A stretch of 64,000 bases of DNA from Rubellimicrobium arenae (GTDB lineage: Bacteria > Pseudomonadota > Alphaproteobacteria > Rhodobacterales > Rhodobacteraceae): NCBI RefSeq assembly GCF_017916275.1, contig NZ_JAFMST010000003.1, positions 124,001-188,000 of the forward strand, written 5' to 3'. This document shows positions 6,918-16,284 of this stretch, piece by piece. Position numbers and translations under genes: made by a program. Every line of letters begins with the position of its first letter. Positions within the stretch are counted from its first letter, which is position 1. The notes below the pieces were generated by a model, which had not been told where the DNA came from, searched no databases, and worked only from the letters and a program-made list of their open reading frames with translations.

Positions 6918-8591
6918 ATGCTGCGCGCGCTCGAGATACGCGACATGCTGATCATTGAGCGACTTGATCTCGCCTTCCGGCCCGGGCTGAACGTCCTGAC
7001 CGGAGAGACGGGGGCGGGCAAGTCGATCCTGCTCGACTCATTGGGCTTCGTGCTGGGCTGGCGGGGCCGGGCCGAGCTGGTGCGCACGGGGGCCGACCGG
7101 GGCGAGGTCACGGCTGTCTTCGAGCTGCCCCCCGGCCATCCGGCCCATGCCGTCCTGGCCGAAGCCGGCATCGAGCCCAACGAGGACGATCCGTCCGAAC
7201 TGATCCTGCGCCGGGTGAACTACACCGACGGCCGCAAGACCGCCTGGATCAACGACCGCCGCGCCTCGGGCGAGACGCTGCGGGCGCTGTCCGACACGCT
7301 CGTGGAGCTTCACGGACAGCAGGACGACAAGGGCCTGCTGAACCCCCGCGTGCACCGGTCGCTGCTTGACGATTTCGCCGGGGCCGAGCCGCTGCTGGTC
7401 CGCGTGAGGGAGGCCTGGACCGCCCGGCGCGAGGCCCGCCGCGCTTTGGCCGAGGCGGACGCGGCCCGCGAGAAGCTGAAGACCGAAGAGGACTTCCTCC
7501 GCCACGCCGTGGAGGAGATGTCCAAGCTTGATCCCCAGCCGGGGGAGGAAGCGCAGCTCGACGCCCAGCGCCGTCTGATGCAGGCGGGCGAGAAGATCCG
7601 CGAGGGGATCGCCAAGGCCCTCAATGCCATTTCGTCCCAAGGGGCCGAAGGCCTGATCTCCGAGGCGATGCGCCGCCTGGATGCCGCCGTCGATCAGGCC
7701 GAGGGTCGCCTGGACGAGCCGCTGGCCGCGCTCGAACGCTCGCAGGAGGCGCTTTCCGAGGCCGAAGCCGGGGTGCGGGACTTCCTGGATGCGCTGACGT
7801 TCGATCCCCGCGCGCTGGAAGAGACCGAGGAACGCCTTTTTGCCATCCGGGCGCTGGCCCGCAAGCACAACGTCCTGCCCGACGACCTTCCGGCGCTGGC
7901 CGAGGACATGGGCCGGCGGCTTGCGACGCTCGACGCTTCCGAAGCGGACCAGGGCCGCCTGCAGTCGGCCGTCCGCGCCGCGGACGCGACCTACCAGGAG
8001 GCAGCGGACGAGCTGTCGGCCTTCCGGCAAAGCGCGGCGGGGCGCCTCTCCGCGGCCATGGCGGCCGAGCTTCCTCCGCTTCGGATGGAGCGGGCGGTCT
8101 TCTCGGTCGAGGTCACGTCCGGCGACCCCGGTCCCGAGGGCCAGGACGAGGTGCGCTTCGTGGCGGCCACCAACCCGGGGGCGCCGGCCGGTCCTCTCGA
8201 CCGCATCGCGTCGGGCGGGGAGCTGTCGCGCTTCCTTCTCGCTCTCAAGGTCTGCCTCGTGCGCGAGGGCGACGCCAAGACCATGATCTTCGACGAGATC
8301 GACCGCGGCGTCGGTGGGGCCACCGCGGCGGCCGTGGGGCGGCGTCTGGCCGACCTCGCGCATGGGGGGCAGGTGCTGGTCGTCACCCATTCGCCGCAGG
8401 TGGCGGCGCTGGGCTCGCATCACTGGCGGGTGGAGAAGGCGGTCCGCGACGGCACGACGACGTCGCGTGTGGTTCCGCTCGGTCCCTCGGATCGGGTCGA
8501 CGAGATCGCCCGGATGCTGGCGGGCGAGACCGTGACCGAGGCAGCCCGGGGCGCGGCCCGGGTCCTCCTGGAGGGTGCGGACGCGGCCTGA
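6918..8591 (+). CDS. recN: DNA repair protein RecN
   Basis: SMC-like ATPase of 557 residues acting in double-strand break repair. The Walker A motif GETGAGKS is at residues 29-36, followed by a long coiled coil (about 150-370), the ABC signature SGGELSRF near 430 and Walker B MIFDEIDRG near 455, then the conserved VVTHSPQVAA. Length matches the family (about 550). The ATG at 6918 follows GGGAGACGGGG. No SOS box is obvious in the short gap after the aldo/keto reductase gene. Confidence 0.97.
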   Translation: MLRALEIRDMLIIERLDLAFRPGLNVLTGETGAGKSILLDSLGFVLGWRGRAELVRTGADRGEVTAVFELPPGHPAHAVLAEAGIEPNEDDPSELILRRVNYTDGRKTAWINDRRASGETLRALSDTLVELHGQQDDKGLLNPRVHRSLLDDFAGAEPLLVRVREAWTARREARRALAEADAAREKLKTEEDFLRHAVEEMSKLDPQPGEEAQLDAQRRLMQAGEKIREGIAKALNAISSQGAEGLISEAMRRLDAAVDQAEGRLDEPLAALERSQEALSEAEAGVRDFLDALTFDPRALEETEERLFAIRALARKHNVLPDDLPALAEDMGRRLATLDASEADQGRLQSAVRAADATYQEAADELSAFRQSAAGRLSAAMAAELPPLRMERAVFSVEVTSGDPGPEGQDEVRFVAATNPGAPAGPLDRIASGGELSRFLLALKVCLVREGDAKTMIFDEIDRGVGGATAAAVGRRLADLAHGGQVLVVTHSPQVAALGSHHWRVEKAVRDGTTTSRVVPLGPSDRVDEIARMLAGETVTEAARGAARVLLEGADAA

Positions 8592-8637
8592 CGCAGGTCC
8601 GCTGCGCCGCCTTCCAGGAGCCCCGGGAGGCTGTCGC

Positions 8638-8979
8638 TCAGACGTGCTCCAGCGTCACCTTGGTCAGGTAGAAGGCGAGGTGGCCGGCGATCGGCGTCAC
8701 GTCGGCCTTGGGCGTCTCATAGATCCAGGCCGCGTCCTTTACCGTTCCGCTCTTGCCGACGAAGGAAAAGTAGCTGGCCTCCCCCTTGTGGGGGCAGACC
8801 GAGCGCGTGGCCGACGGTTCGAAGAAGGCCATCGCGACATCCTCGCGCGGGATGTAGATGACGGGAGGGTAGCCTCCCTCCCGGAGCTCCAGCGCCCGGC
8901 CGGTCTCGGCCAGCACCGCCCCTCCTGCGCGGACGACCCAGGTGCCGCCGGACGGACGGATCGTGATGTGCTCTGACAT
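8638..8979 (-). CDS. DUF427 domain-containing protein
   Basis: Small cytoplasmic protein of 113 residues, a single DUF427 domain. Typical motifs are YFxxxDV-like IYIPREDVAMAFFEPS, SVCPHKGEASYF and AAWIYETPK. The function of the family is not established. The ATG at 8979 is preceded by AAGGGAAC; an in-frame ATG at 9012 would add 11 unconserved-looking residues. It is convergent with recN and stands alone ahead of the aminopeptidase gene. Confidence 0.85.
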   Translation of the reverse strand: MSEHITIRPSGGTWVVRAGGAVLAETGRALELREGGYPPVIYIPREDVAMAFFEPSATRSVCPHKGEASYFSFVGKSGTVKDAAWIYETPKADVTPIAGHLAFYLTKVTLEHV

Positions 8980-9042
8980 GGCGTGTTCCCTTGCGTGTCC
9001 CAGCTGGATCATGGCCGCGCCAAGGGATGCCAGGCAAGCCCG

Positions 9043-10842
9043 TCAGAGCGGCGCGCAGGCTGACCGAAGCCAGGCGAGCGTTTCGCCCTCGGTTCGGGGA
9101 CCGATCCGGTCCAGCACGCCCGCATGATAGGCGTCGATCCAGGCGCGTTCATCCTGGGACAGCATTGTCCCGACGATCAGCCGCCGGTCGAACGGGACCC
9201 AGGTCAGGGTCCGGAAGGACAGCATCGCCCGGCTGTCGCCGCCCGGAACCGGCGGCGCGTCCTCGACGAGGATCAGGTTCTCGATCCGGATGCCGAACGC
9301 CCCTTCGCGGTAGTAGCCGGGCTCGTTGGACAGGATCATGCCGGGCTCGAGCGGCACGTCCGACAGGCGCGACAGCCGCTGCGGTCCCTCATGAACGCTG
9401 AGATAGACGCCCACGCCGTGACCGGTGCCATGATCGTAGTCCTGCCCCGCGAGCCACAGCGGATAACGCGCGAGCGCATCGAGATGCTGGCCCGCGACCC
9501 CCCTGGGAAAGCGCGCCCGGCTGATCGCGATCATGCCCTGGAGGACCCGGGTGTAGGCCTCGGCGGCCCCGTCGGGGGCCGGACCGATCGCGACCGTTCG
9601 GGTGATGTCGGTCGTCCCATCGAGGTACTGCCCGCCCGAATCCACGAGCAGCAGCTCCCCTGGCCGCACGGGCGCATCGGTGGCCTCGGTCACGCGGTAA
9701 TGGACGATGGCGCCATGCGCCCCCGCGCCGCAGATCGTGTCGAAGCTGATGTCACGCAGCGCGTTGGTGGCCCGCCGGAAGCCTTCGAGGGCCTTCACCA
9801 CGGCGATCTCGGTCAGGCCGCCCTGGGGCGCCTCCCGGTCCAGCCAGGCCAGGAAGTTCGCCATTGCCGCGCCGTCGCGCAGATGGGCCTCGACCGTGGC
9901 GGCGATCTCGGCCGCGGTCTTGCGGGCCTTGGGCAGGATGCAAGGATCCACCCCCCGCGAGACGGTGATCCCTCGGGCTACCAGGAACGCGTGCACCGCC
10001 TCCGGACAGCTCTTGGGGTCGATCCGGGTCGGTGAAGGCAGAAAGTCGAGGCCGGGCACGAACGAGGTCTCGGGGTGGACGCGGACGTCCTGGCCCAGGT
10101 CATCCCGGACCGACTCGGCCTTGCCGGGCGGGCAGTAAAGGTCGCAGGTTCCATCCTCGTGCAGGACGGCATAGGCCTGGGGGACGGGGTTGCACGCCAC
10201 GTCGCCGCCCCGGATGTTGAGGAGCCAGGCGATGGAGTCGGGAAGGGTCAGGACGCAGGCCCGTTCCCCCGCCTCGCGAAGAGCGGCGGCGATGCGGCCA
10301 CGCTTGCTGGCATGGCTCTCGCCCGCGATCTCCTCGGGGAAGGTCGTGAAGGGCACCGTCGGTGATGCGGGACGATCGGCCCAGAGCCGGTCGATGGGAT
10401 TGTCGATGGGCACGAGTCCCACGCCCTTGGGGCCAAGCCTTTCGCGAAGTTTCTCGATCTCCTCGACGGTATGGAGCCAGGGATCGAAACCGACGGCCTG
10501 CCCGGTTCCGAGGCGATCCAGCAGCCAGTCGGCCAGCTTGGTCTCGGGCCAGGGGACCGGGGTGAAGACGGGCGCGACCTGCGACCGGACCTGGACCCGG
10601 TAGCGTCCGTCGATGAAGACCCCCGCCTCGTCGCGGGTGACGGCGCAGAAGCCCGCCGATCCGGTGAATCCGGTGAGCCAGGCCAGACGCTCATCGCTCG
10701 GGGCGACATACTCGCCCTGGAACCGGTCCGAACGCGGCACCAGCACGGCATCCACTCCTTCGCGGCTCATCAATTCGCGCAGGGCGGCCAGACGGGCGGG
10801 ACCGTGCGACGGATCGGCTGTCACATCGAAGCTTTGGAACAT
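9043..10842 (-). CDS. Xaa-Pro aminopeptidase P (M24B family)
   Basis: 599-residue metallo-aminopeptidase that removes N-terminal residues preceding proline. Two creatinase-type N-terminal domains (about 1-310) precede the pita-bread M24 domain, with metal ligands visible in LLVDSGGQYLDGTTDITRT (two Asp), GTGHGVG (His), LSNEPGYY (Glu) and IRIENLIL (Glu). The C-terminal extension (FRTLTWVPFDRRL) is the peptidase M24 C-terminal domain of the eukaryotic-like aminopeptidase P group. The ATG overlaps the cobT stop by one base, so it is translationally coupled to cobT. Confidence 0.94.
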   Translation of the reverse strand: MFQSFDVTADPSHGPARLAALRELMSREGVDAVLVPRSDRFQGEYVAPSDERLAWLTGFTGSAGFCAVTRDEAGVFIDGRYRVQVRSQVAPVFTPVPWPETKLADWLLDRLGTGQAVGFDPWLHTVEEIEKLRERLGPKGVGLVPIDNPIDRLWADRPASPTVPFTTFPEEIAGESHASKRGRIAAALREAGERACVLTLPDSIAWLLNIRGGDVACNPVPQAYAVLHEDGTCDLYCPPGKAESVRDDLGQDVRVHPETSFVPGLDFLPSPTRIDPKSCPEAVHAFLVARGITVSRGVDPCILPKARKTAAEIAATVEAHLRDGAAMANFLAWLDREAPQGGLTEIAVVKALEGFRRATNALRDISFDTICGAGAHGAIVHYRVTEATDAPVRPGELLLVDSGGQYLDGTTDITRTVAIGPAPDGAAEAYTRVLQGMIAISRARFPRGVAGQHLDALARYPLWLAGQDYDHGTGHGVGVYLSVHEGPQRLSRLSDVPLEPGMILSNEPGYYREGAFGIRIENLILVEDAPPVPGGDSRAMLSFRTLTWVPFDRRLIVGTMLSQDERAWIDAYHAGVLDRIGPRTEGETLAWLRSACAPL

Positions 10843-12710
10843 CAGGCCCGTCTCCGCTCGATCCGCGCGCGCTTCCGGGGGTCGGGCTCGAAGAGGCTCG
10901 CGAGTTGCTCTGTGATGGCGCCGGCCAGCTGCTCCACGTCGGTGATCGTGACGGCGCGCTGGTAGTAGCGCGTGACGTCGTGGCCGATGCCAATGGCAAT
11001 GAGCTCCACTGCCTTGCGCCGCTCCACCATGGCGATCACGTCGCGCAGGTGCTTCTCCAGCGTATTCGCCGGGTTCACGGAGAGCGTCGAGTCGTCCACC
11101 GGCGCGCCGTCCGAGATGACCATGAGGATCTTGCGCGCCTCGGGGCGGCCCACCATCCGGCGGTGCGCCCATTCCAGCGCCTCGCCGTCGATGTTCTCCT
11201 TCAGGAGGCCCTCCTTCATCATCAGCCCGAGGTTCGGCCGCACCCGCCGCCAAGGGGCGTCGGCGGACTTGTAGACGATGTGGCGCAGGTCGTTCAGGCG
11301 GCCGGGCATCGGCGGGCGCCCCTCGGCCAGCCATTTCTCCCGGCTCTGCCCGCCCTTCCAGGCGCGGGTGGTAAAGCCCAGGATCTCCACCTTGACCTGG
11401 CAGCGCTCCAGCGTCCGGGCCAGCACGTCGGCGCAGATGGCGGCGATGGAAATGGGCCGCCCGCGCATGGATCCGGAGTTGTCGAGGAGAAGCGTCACCA
11501 CGGTGTCGCGGAATTCGGTGTCCTTCTCGACCTTGAACGACAGCGGCGTCGTCGGGTTCGCGACCACCCGGGCAAGGCGTCCGGCGTCGAGGATGCCCTC
11601 CTCGCGGTCGAACTCCCAGCTCCGGTTCTGCTGGGCCTGAAGGCGGCGCTGCAGCTTGTTGGCGAGCCGCGACACCGCGCCCTTCAGAGGTTCGAGCTGC
11701 TGGTCGAGGTAGGCCCGCAGGCGGTCGAGCTCGGCAGGCTCGGCCAGCTCCTCGGCGCCGATGATCTCGTCGAACTGGGTGATGAAGACCTTGTAGGTCG
11801 GGTCGGCGTCGCTGTAGGGCGCGGGGGGCGGCGGCTCATGCGGCGCTTCGCCTTCGGGCAGCTCCTCGGCGTCCATCTCCTCGGCGTCGGAGTCGGCCTC
11901 CATCGAGACCTGGGCCTGAGAGGCGTCCTGCTCCTGCTCCTGGGAGCGCTCCGGCGAGGCCTCGGCCTCCTCGCTCTCGCTCTCCTGCTCGCCGCCCGCG
12001 TCCTCCTGATCCTCGTCCGGGTCCTGCTGGGCGTCCTCCTCGGACTGGTCCTCCATGTCGTCGGGGTCGTCGCCCAACTGGTCGCCGTAACCCAGGTCAC
12101 GGATCACGTCGCGGGCAAAGCGGGCAAAGGCCTTCTGGTCCGACAGGAGGTCGGGGATGTCGTTCAGGCGCTCGCCGGCCATGTTCTCGATGAAGCCGCG
12201 CCAAAGCCCCATGACATTGTCGGCCCCCGGCGGCAGCGGCCGCCCGGTGGCAAGGTGACGGATGAGGTAGCCGGCCGCGATGGCCAGAGGCGCGTCCTGG
12301 GGCTGCCGGATCTGGTCGTAACCCTTGCGCCGGGCCTCGCTCGCGATGCGGGCGTCGATGTTCCCGGCCGTGCCGGGCATGTGCTCGGCCCCGAGCGCCT
12401 CGACGCGGGCGGTTTCCATGGCGTCCATCAGGTCGCGAGCCATCTGGCCCTGCGGCCGATAGCGGTCCGCCACCGTGGGATCGTGAAGCCTCCGCCTCAG
12501 CGCGAGGCTGTCCGCCGTGCCGCGGGCCAGCAGGATCTCGTCCTTGGTAAGGCGGCGCGACACCTGCGGCAGGCGCATCGTATCCGCCGAAAGCCCCGGC
12601 GGATCGACGGAATAGCTGACCGTCAGCTCCGGATCGTCGGCCATGACCTTGGTGGCCTCCGCCAGGGCCTTCTTGAACGGGTCGGCGGGGTTGTCGGTGG
12701 GTTTGGACAT
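10842..12710 (-). CDS. cobT: Aerobic cobaltochelatase subunit CobT
   Basis: 622-residue subunit of the CobN-CobS-CobT cobalt chelatase, which inserts cobalt into hydrogenobyrinate diamide in aerobic B12 synthesis. The N-terminal half is the CobT domain, followed by a strongly acidic, Gln/Glu/Asp-rich linker (about 215-300) and a C-terminal von Willebrand A domain whose MIDAS motif DNSGS begins at D410. The ATG at 12710 begins MSKPTDNP. cobS lies about 2.3 kb upstream on the same strand, separated by two plus-strand genes, so the usual cobS-cobT adjacency is broken. Confidence 0.95.
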   Translation of the reverse strand: MSKPTDNPADPFKKALAEATKVMADDPELTVSYSVDPPGLSADTMRLPQVSRRLTKDEILLARGTADSLALRRRLHDPTVADRYRPQGQMARDLMDAMETARVEALGAEHMPGTAGNIDARIASEARRKGYDQIRQPQDAPLAIAAGYLIRHLATGRPLPPGADNVMGLWRGFIENMAGERLNDIPDLLSDQKAFARFARDVIRDLGYGDQLGDDPDDMEDQSEEDAQQDPDEDQEDAGGEQESESEEAEASPERSQEQEQDASQAQVSMEADSDAEEMDAEELPEGEAPHEPPPPAPYSDADPTYKVFITQFDEIIGAEELAEPAELDRLRAYLDQQLEPLKGAVSRLANKLQRRLQAQQNRSWEFDREEGILDAGRLARVVANPTTPLSFKVEKDTEFRDTVVTLLLDNSGSMRGRPISIAAICADVLARTLERCQVKVEILGFTTRAWKGGQSREKWLAEGRPPMPGRLNDLRHIVYKSADAPWRRVRPNLGLMMKEGLLKENIDGEALEWAHRRMVGRPEARKILMVISDGAPVDDSTLSVNPANTLEKHLRDVIAMVERRKAVELIAIGIGHDVTRYYQRAVTITDVEQLAGAITEQLASLFEPDPRKRARIERRRA

Positions 12711-13089
12711 GGACGTCACCAGGCGCTGATCTGGACGTCGCCACGCATGGCGCCGACCTGGGAGAGGGGAGGCGGCCCCGAGAAGCGGCCCCAAGGGCCG
12801 CAGCCTGCCGCCGAACGATGCCCGTCCTGGCTGGACGCTTGACCGGGCGTGCCATGCCGGTCGGAGACCCGGGGCGTTGCGGCGAGCGCCGGGCAGCGGG
12901 ATCTGGGGGTCGGCTGGGGCATGAGCCTGATAAAGCACCGAGAGGGGGGCACGGCAAGGGCAGGGGCCATTCCCGTGCTGCCCTTGCCCCATCGCGCAGG
13001 CCCTGTGCAGCGGCGCGCGACGCCCTGGCTTGCTCTTGGCGCGGGTTGGCCCCAGGTTCCGCGCGATTGCCAACTCCGGAGAGCCCGCC
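12711..13089. other. Gene-free divergent interval between cobT and the FMN reductase
   Basis: 379 bp without a supportable gene. It is rich in GC hairpins, the strongest being an 11-bp perfect stem at 12953-12988. I looked for a B12-box on the cobT strand; only a partial resemblance (AGCCAGGA) is present, without the rest of a cobalamin riboswitch. Confidence 0.6.
12953..12988. other. Perfect 11-bp stem hairpin upstream of the FMN reductase gene
   Basis: GGCAAGGGCAG (12953-12963) pairs perfectly with CTGCCCTTGCC (12978-12988) around a 14-nt loop that itself contains GGGCCATTCCC. It lies 100 bp upstream of the ATG at 13090 and is not placed as a terminator for any gene seen here, so it may be a leader structure or a protein site. 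Confidence 0.45.
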
Positions 13090-13683
13090 ATGGCCGACAA
13101 GCCCAAGATCGCCCTCATCATCGGTTCGACCCGCCAGGCCCGCTGGGCCGACAAGCCCGCGCAGTGGGCGCTCAAGAAGATGCAGGAACGGGGCGACATC
13201 GATGTCGAGCTCGTGGACCTGCGCGACTTCGACCTCCCCTTCTTCAACGAGGTTGCCTCGAACGCCTATGTCCCGTCGCAGGACCCCCACGCCGTCCGCT
13301 GGCAGGAAACGGTCGCAGGCTTCGACGGCTATGTCTTCCTGGTGGCCGAATACAACCGCTCGATCACCGGGGCGCTCAAGAACGCGCTCGACCAGGACTA
13401 TGTGAACTGGGGCCGCAAGCCGATGGGCGTGGTCGCCTACGGTTCGGTCGGCGGCGCGCGCGCCGTCGAGCATCTCCGCCTGATCGCGGTCGAACTGCAG
13501 ATGGTTCCGGTTCGCGCCGGCGTGCATATCGGCGGCTCGGACTTCTACCGGGTCAGCGCCTACAACCCGAATGCCGAACCCATGGAAGCGCTGGAGCCGG
13601 TCATCGGCGGCTCGCTCAACGACATGCTGGATCAGGTGACCTGGTACGCCAAGGTTCTCAAGACCGCGCGCGCCGAGGCCTGA
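13090..13683 (+). CDS. NADPH-dependent FMN reductase family protein
   Basis: 197-residue flavodoxin-like oxidoreductase. The FMN phosphate-binding loop GSTRQAR is near residue 12, and the flavin-contact segments [16 protein letters not shown] (about 79-94) and [14 protein letters not shown] (about 114-127) are the diagnostic ones for the NAD(P)H-dependent FMN reductase/azoreductase group. The physiological acceptor cannot be told from sequence. The start is the ATG at 13090 after GGAGAG; an open frame continues upstream without conserved content. The gene stands alone and ends at a strong hairpin. Confidence 0.9.
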   Translation: MADKPKIALIIGSTRQARWADKPAQWALKKMQERGDIDVELVDLRDFDLPFFNEVASNAYVPSQDPHAVRWQETVAGFDGYVFLVAEYNRSITGALKNALDQDYVNWGRKPMGVVAYGSVGGARAVEHLRLIAVELQMVPVRAGVHIGGSDFYRVSAYNPNAEPMEALEPVIGGSLNDMLDQVTWYAKVLKTARAEA

Positions 13684-13721
13684 GCCCTCTCTCGGCTATC
13701 CGGCCCAGGTCGGAGGGCTGA

Positions 13722-13752
13722 CAGGCCGCCCGGGTCCATTCCGGGCGGCCTG
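13722..13752 (+). terminator. Terminator-like hairpin after the FMN reductase gene
   Basis: CAGGCCGCCCGG (13722-13733) and CCGGGCGGCCTG (13741-13752) form a perfect 12-bp stem with a 7-nt loop, 38 bp after the stop. The T-run is absent, common for GC-rich alphaproteobacterial terminators. Confidence 0.65.
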
Positions 13753-13884
13753 GCTCTGGGGCCAGTCCGCAGTTGAACCTATGGGTCGGCGGAACTCGGC
13801 CGAGGTTGCCGTTCTACATCGTAACCGTTGCGTCAGCGTCCCGGTCGCCCGAGCATCAGCCATGCTCACGCGCAGGAGGATGCC

Positions 13885-14649
13885 ATGGCCTGGACGGTCA
13901 CGCTTCTCGCCGCGATGCTGCTGGGGCCAGGTCTGGCCCAGGCCGCCACCGTGACGATCAACTTCGACGATCTGCTCGATCCGGACAGCTTCGGCTACGG
14001 ACAGGTGGGCAATATCGCCTACCAGGATCGGAACTGGGGCCTCTATGGCCTGATCCGGCCCTACCTCACGCTGGACAACTGGGACTTTGTTCCCGAAACC
14101 ACCTTCACCGCGGACCCCGGCACCTATTTCACGCCATTGGCGTTCGAGCTTTCGGCCAGCCGGAGCGTGGTCAGGGCACCTTGTCCCGCTTGCACGTCCG
14201 ACGAGGTCGAGGCGCTGGTCACGGCGGCTGCCAGAGGACAGGACGTCGGCTTCGAACCTTTCGCCTACAACCATGTCCGCATTACGGGATACCGCGACGG
14301 CGCCCTTGTCGCCCAGGCGCTGTTCGGGGCCGATACGCCCTCCTTCTCGGGCGTATACGAGGTCTCGTCCGACTTCGCCGGGATCTCGAGCCTCAACATC
14401 CTGCTTCTGGGGGAGGAGTTCGAATTTCCGGCTCTGCGCGAGGATGGGTTCGTCTACGCCTGTGGCTACGAGCTGTTCGAGTCCTCCAGCTGCATCGACG
14501 GCAGGATCGACAACTTTCAGGCCATTCCCGACGCGCCCAGAGGGGACGATGTCGCGCCCGTGCCGCTCCCGGCAGGATTGCCGCTCTATGGCGGCGTGCT
14601 GATCCTGGGCGGACTGGTCGCTGGATGGCGGCGTCAGGGGCCGAGGTAG
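13885..14649 (+). CDS. VPLPA-CTERM sorting domain protein (exported)
   Basis: 254-residue predicted surface or periplasmic protein. An N-terminal signal peptide (WTVTLLAAMLLGPGLAQAA) is followed by a beta-rich body with four cysteines and a C-terminal CTERM signal: VPLPAGLPLYGG, a hydrophobic helix, then WRR. This is the VPLPA form of PEP-CTERM, processed by an exosortase and mostly found in Rhodobacterales. The body has no domain I recognise, though NFDDL resembles PEP-CTERM proteins with lectin-like folds. The ATG at 13885 follows CAGGAGGA. Its last 16 bp overlap the end of the convergent gene at 14634. Confidence 0.85.
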   Translation: MAWTVTLLAAMLLGPGLAQAATVTINFDDLLDPDSFGYGQVGNIAYQDRNWGLYGLIRPYLTLDNWDFVPETTFTADPGTYFTPLAFELSASRSVVRAPCPACTSDEVEALVTAAARGQDVGFEPFAYNHVRITGYRDGALVAQALFGADTPSFSGVYEVSSDFAGISSLNILLLGEEFEFPALREDGFVYACGYELFESSSCIDGRIDNFQAIPDAPRGDDVAPVPLPAGLPLYGGVLILGGLVAGWRRQGPR

Positions 14650-15005
14650 GGCAGGTCGGCTTCGAGCCGTCCGCAGCCCGTGACGAGCCGTTCGAAGAGG
14701 TCCCGGCTCTGGTCATCCTGATCATAGACGTAAGCGGCCAGCAGATCGCGCATCCACGGCCTACGTTCGTCGATCAGGGCATCGGTTTCGGTCGCGCCGA
14801 TCAGCTTGACCGATGCGGCCCTGAACCGCGCGGCCAGGGCGCGTTCTCCCTCGTCGCCCAGCACGTCGGCATAGCCCTCCCACAGTGCCGCGCAGGTCGA
14901 GGGAGGGTAGGGCGGGATGGTGTCCGCGCGTCCGTCGCCAGCAGCAAGGAGGCCGACCATCAGGCCGGCCAGGGGCGCCCCGCAGAGGGACGCCCGAGGG
15001 GTCAC
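14634..15005 (-). CDS. Small exported protein of unknown function downstream of cobS
   Basis: 123 residues from a GTG at 15005 that overlaps the cobS stop (GTGA). The N-terminus [16 protein letters not shown] looks like a signal peptide cleaved before DTIPPYPP. The mature part is helical with two cysteines ([10 protein letters not shown] and VTGCGRLE), which could form a disulfide in the periplasm. I do not recognise the family. Tight coupling to cobS suggests co-expression, not necessarily a role in cobalt chelation. The C-terminal codons overlap the VPLPA-CTERM gene tail to tail. Confidence 0.7.
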   Translation of the reverse strand: MTPRASLCGAPLAGLMVGLLAAGDGRADTIPPYPPSTCAALWEGYADVLGDEGERALAARFRAASVKLIGATETDALIDERRPWMRDLLAAYVYDQDDQSRDLFERLVTGCGRLEADLPYLGP

Positions 15006-15976
15006 CGCATCGCCATGGCGACGGCGCTTTCGGGAAGCTCCTCGGCAAAGCAGCGCTGGTAGAACTCGGCCACCGTCTGGCGTTCGAGTTCGTCGCATTT
15101 GTTGAGGAACGAGAGCCGGAACGCGTAGCCCACGTTGCGGAAGATCTCGGCGTTCTGGGCCCAGTTGATCACGGTCCGGGGGGACATCACGGTGGACAGG
15201 TCGCCGTTCATGAAGGCCGTCCGGGTCAGGTCCGCGACGGTCACCATCTGGTTGATGACCTTGCGGCCCTTGTCGGTGTTGTAATGCGGGTTCTTGGCCA
15301 GCACGATCGCGGCTTCTGCGTCATGGCTGAGGTAGTTGAGCGTGGCGACCAGGGACCAGCGGTCCATCTGCGCCTGGTTGATCTGCTGCGTACCGTGGTA
15401 AAGGCCCGTCGTGTCGCCCAGGCCGACCGTGTTCGCGGTCGCGAACAGGCGGAAGGACGGGTGCGGGTTCAGGATCTGGTTCTGGTCCATGAGCGTGAGC
15501 TTGCCGTCGGTTTCCAGCACGCGCTGGATCACGAACATCACGTCGGGGCGGCCGGCGTCGTATTCGTCAAAGACGATGGCGCAGGGGTTCCGCAGCGCCC
15601 AGGGCAGGATGCCTTCCTGGAACTCGGTGACCTGCTTGCCGTCATGCAGTCGGATCGCGTCCTTGCCGATCAGGTCGATCCGGCTGATGTGGCTGTCGAG
15701 GTTCACGCGCACCGTGGGCCAGTTGAGCCGTGCGGCCACCTGTTCGATATGCGTGGACTTCCCGGTGCCGTGGTAGCCCTGGATCATGACGCGCCGGTTG
15801 TAGGCAAACCCCGCCAGGATGGCGAGCGTCGTGTCAGGGTCGAACTTGTAGGTCGGGTCGATCTCGGGAACGCGGTCGGTCCGTTCCGCAAAGCCCTTGG
15901 CCTTCATGTCGGTTTCGATGCCGAAGACCTCCCGGACGGAGATTTCCTCGGTGGGCCTGGCGTTCGGATCGGTCAT
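15002..15976 (-). CDS. cobS: Aerobic cobaltochelatase subunit CobS
   Basis: 324-residue AAA+ ATPase that works with CobT and CobN in ATP-driven cobalt insertion. Walker A is GYHGTGKS (67-74) and Walker B is AIVFDEYD (about 133-140), with the sensor region [10 protein letters not shown] further on. The ATG at 15976 has GGAG upstream. Length and sequence are typical for alphaproteobacterial CobS. In related genomes bolA, a J-domain gene, cobS and cobT tend to be contiguous; here a sigma/anti-sigma pair separates the J-domain gene from cobS. Confidence 0.96.
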   Translation of the reverse strand: MTDPNARPTEEISVREVFGIETDMKAKGFAERTDRVPEIDPTYKFDPDTTLAILAGFAYNRRVMIQGYHGTGKSTHIEQVAARLNWPTVRVNLDSHISRIDLIGKDAIRLHDGKQVTEFQEGILPWALRNPCAIVFDEYDAGRPDVMFVIQRVLETDGKLTLMDQNQILNPHPSFRLFATANTVGLGDTTGLYHGTQQINQAQMDRWSLVATLNYLSHDAEAAIVLAKNPHYNTDKGRKVINQMVTVADLTRTAFMNGDLSTVMSPRTVINWAQNAEIFRNVGYAFRLSFLNKCDELERQTVAEFYQRCFAEELPESAVAMAMR

Positions 15977-16284
15977 CGTTTCCCATCTCCTCAGTCGTCT
16001 GCCGACATAGCGCGGCGACGTTGCGGGTCAGGGCTTTCTTATTCTGTTCCTCCCCCGCCGCAAGGGGGCGGGGAACCTGGGACTGTTCATGGGCGACCCA
16101 GCCGATCCCCTCAGGGCGATGGCCGGATGCCCGGGCTCAGATGGTCCTGCGTTGGACGGCATCGTTCGTCAGGCCAGCGTGGATGTCACCCCATCGGGCG
16201 GCCTGAACGCCGCATCCTGTCCGCTTCGCTCAGGAGATGATTGCCTTGCGCGGCGTCATGGGCAATGTGGCGCGGGGAGGCGAC
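15977..16284. other. Divergent interval between cobS and the ECF sigma gene
   Basis: 308 bp without a gene. It contains a 7-bp GC stem (16053-16059 with 16067-16073) and a GGAAC (16072-16076) followed after 17 bp by CGAC (16094-16097), which has the general shape of an ECF sigma promoter and could serve the sigma operon with a long leader. This promoter call is weak. Confidence 0.4.

Noticed and set aside
11000-12842. Long plus-strand open frame across cobT
   Set aside because: Antisense of the CobT gene, with hydrophobic low-complexity sequence produced by the acidic linker read backwards.
12711-12900. Cobalamin riboswitch upstream of cobT
   Set aside because: Only AGCCAGGA on the minus strand resembles part of a B12 box; the rest of the box and the other conserved helices are missing.
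12716-12970. Short minus-strand frame just upstream of cobT (84 codons)
   Set aside because: No recognisable domain, no ribosome site and heavy proline/arginine composition; probably a chance frame in a GC-rich gap.
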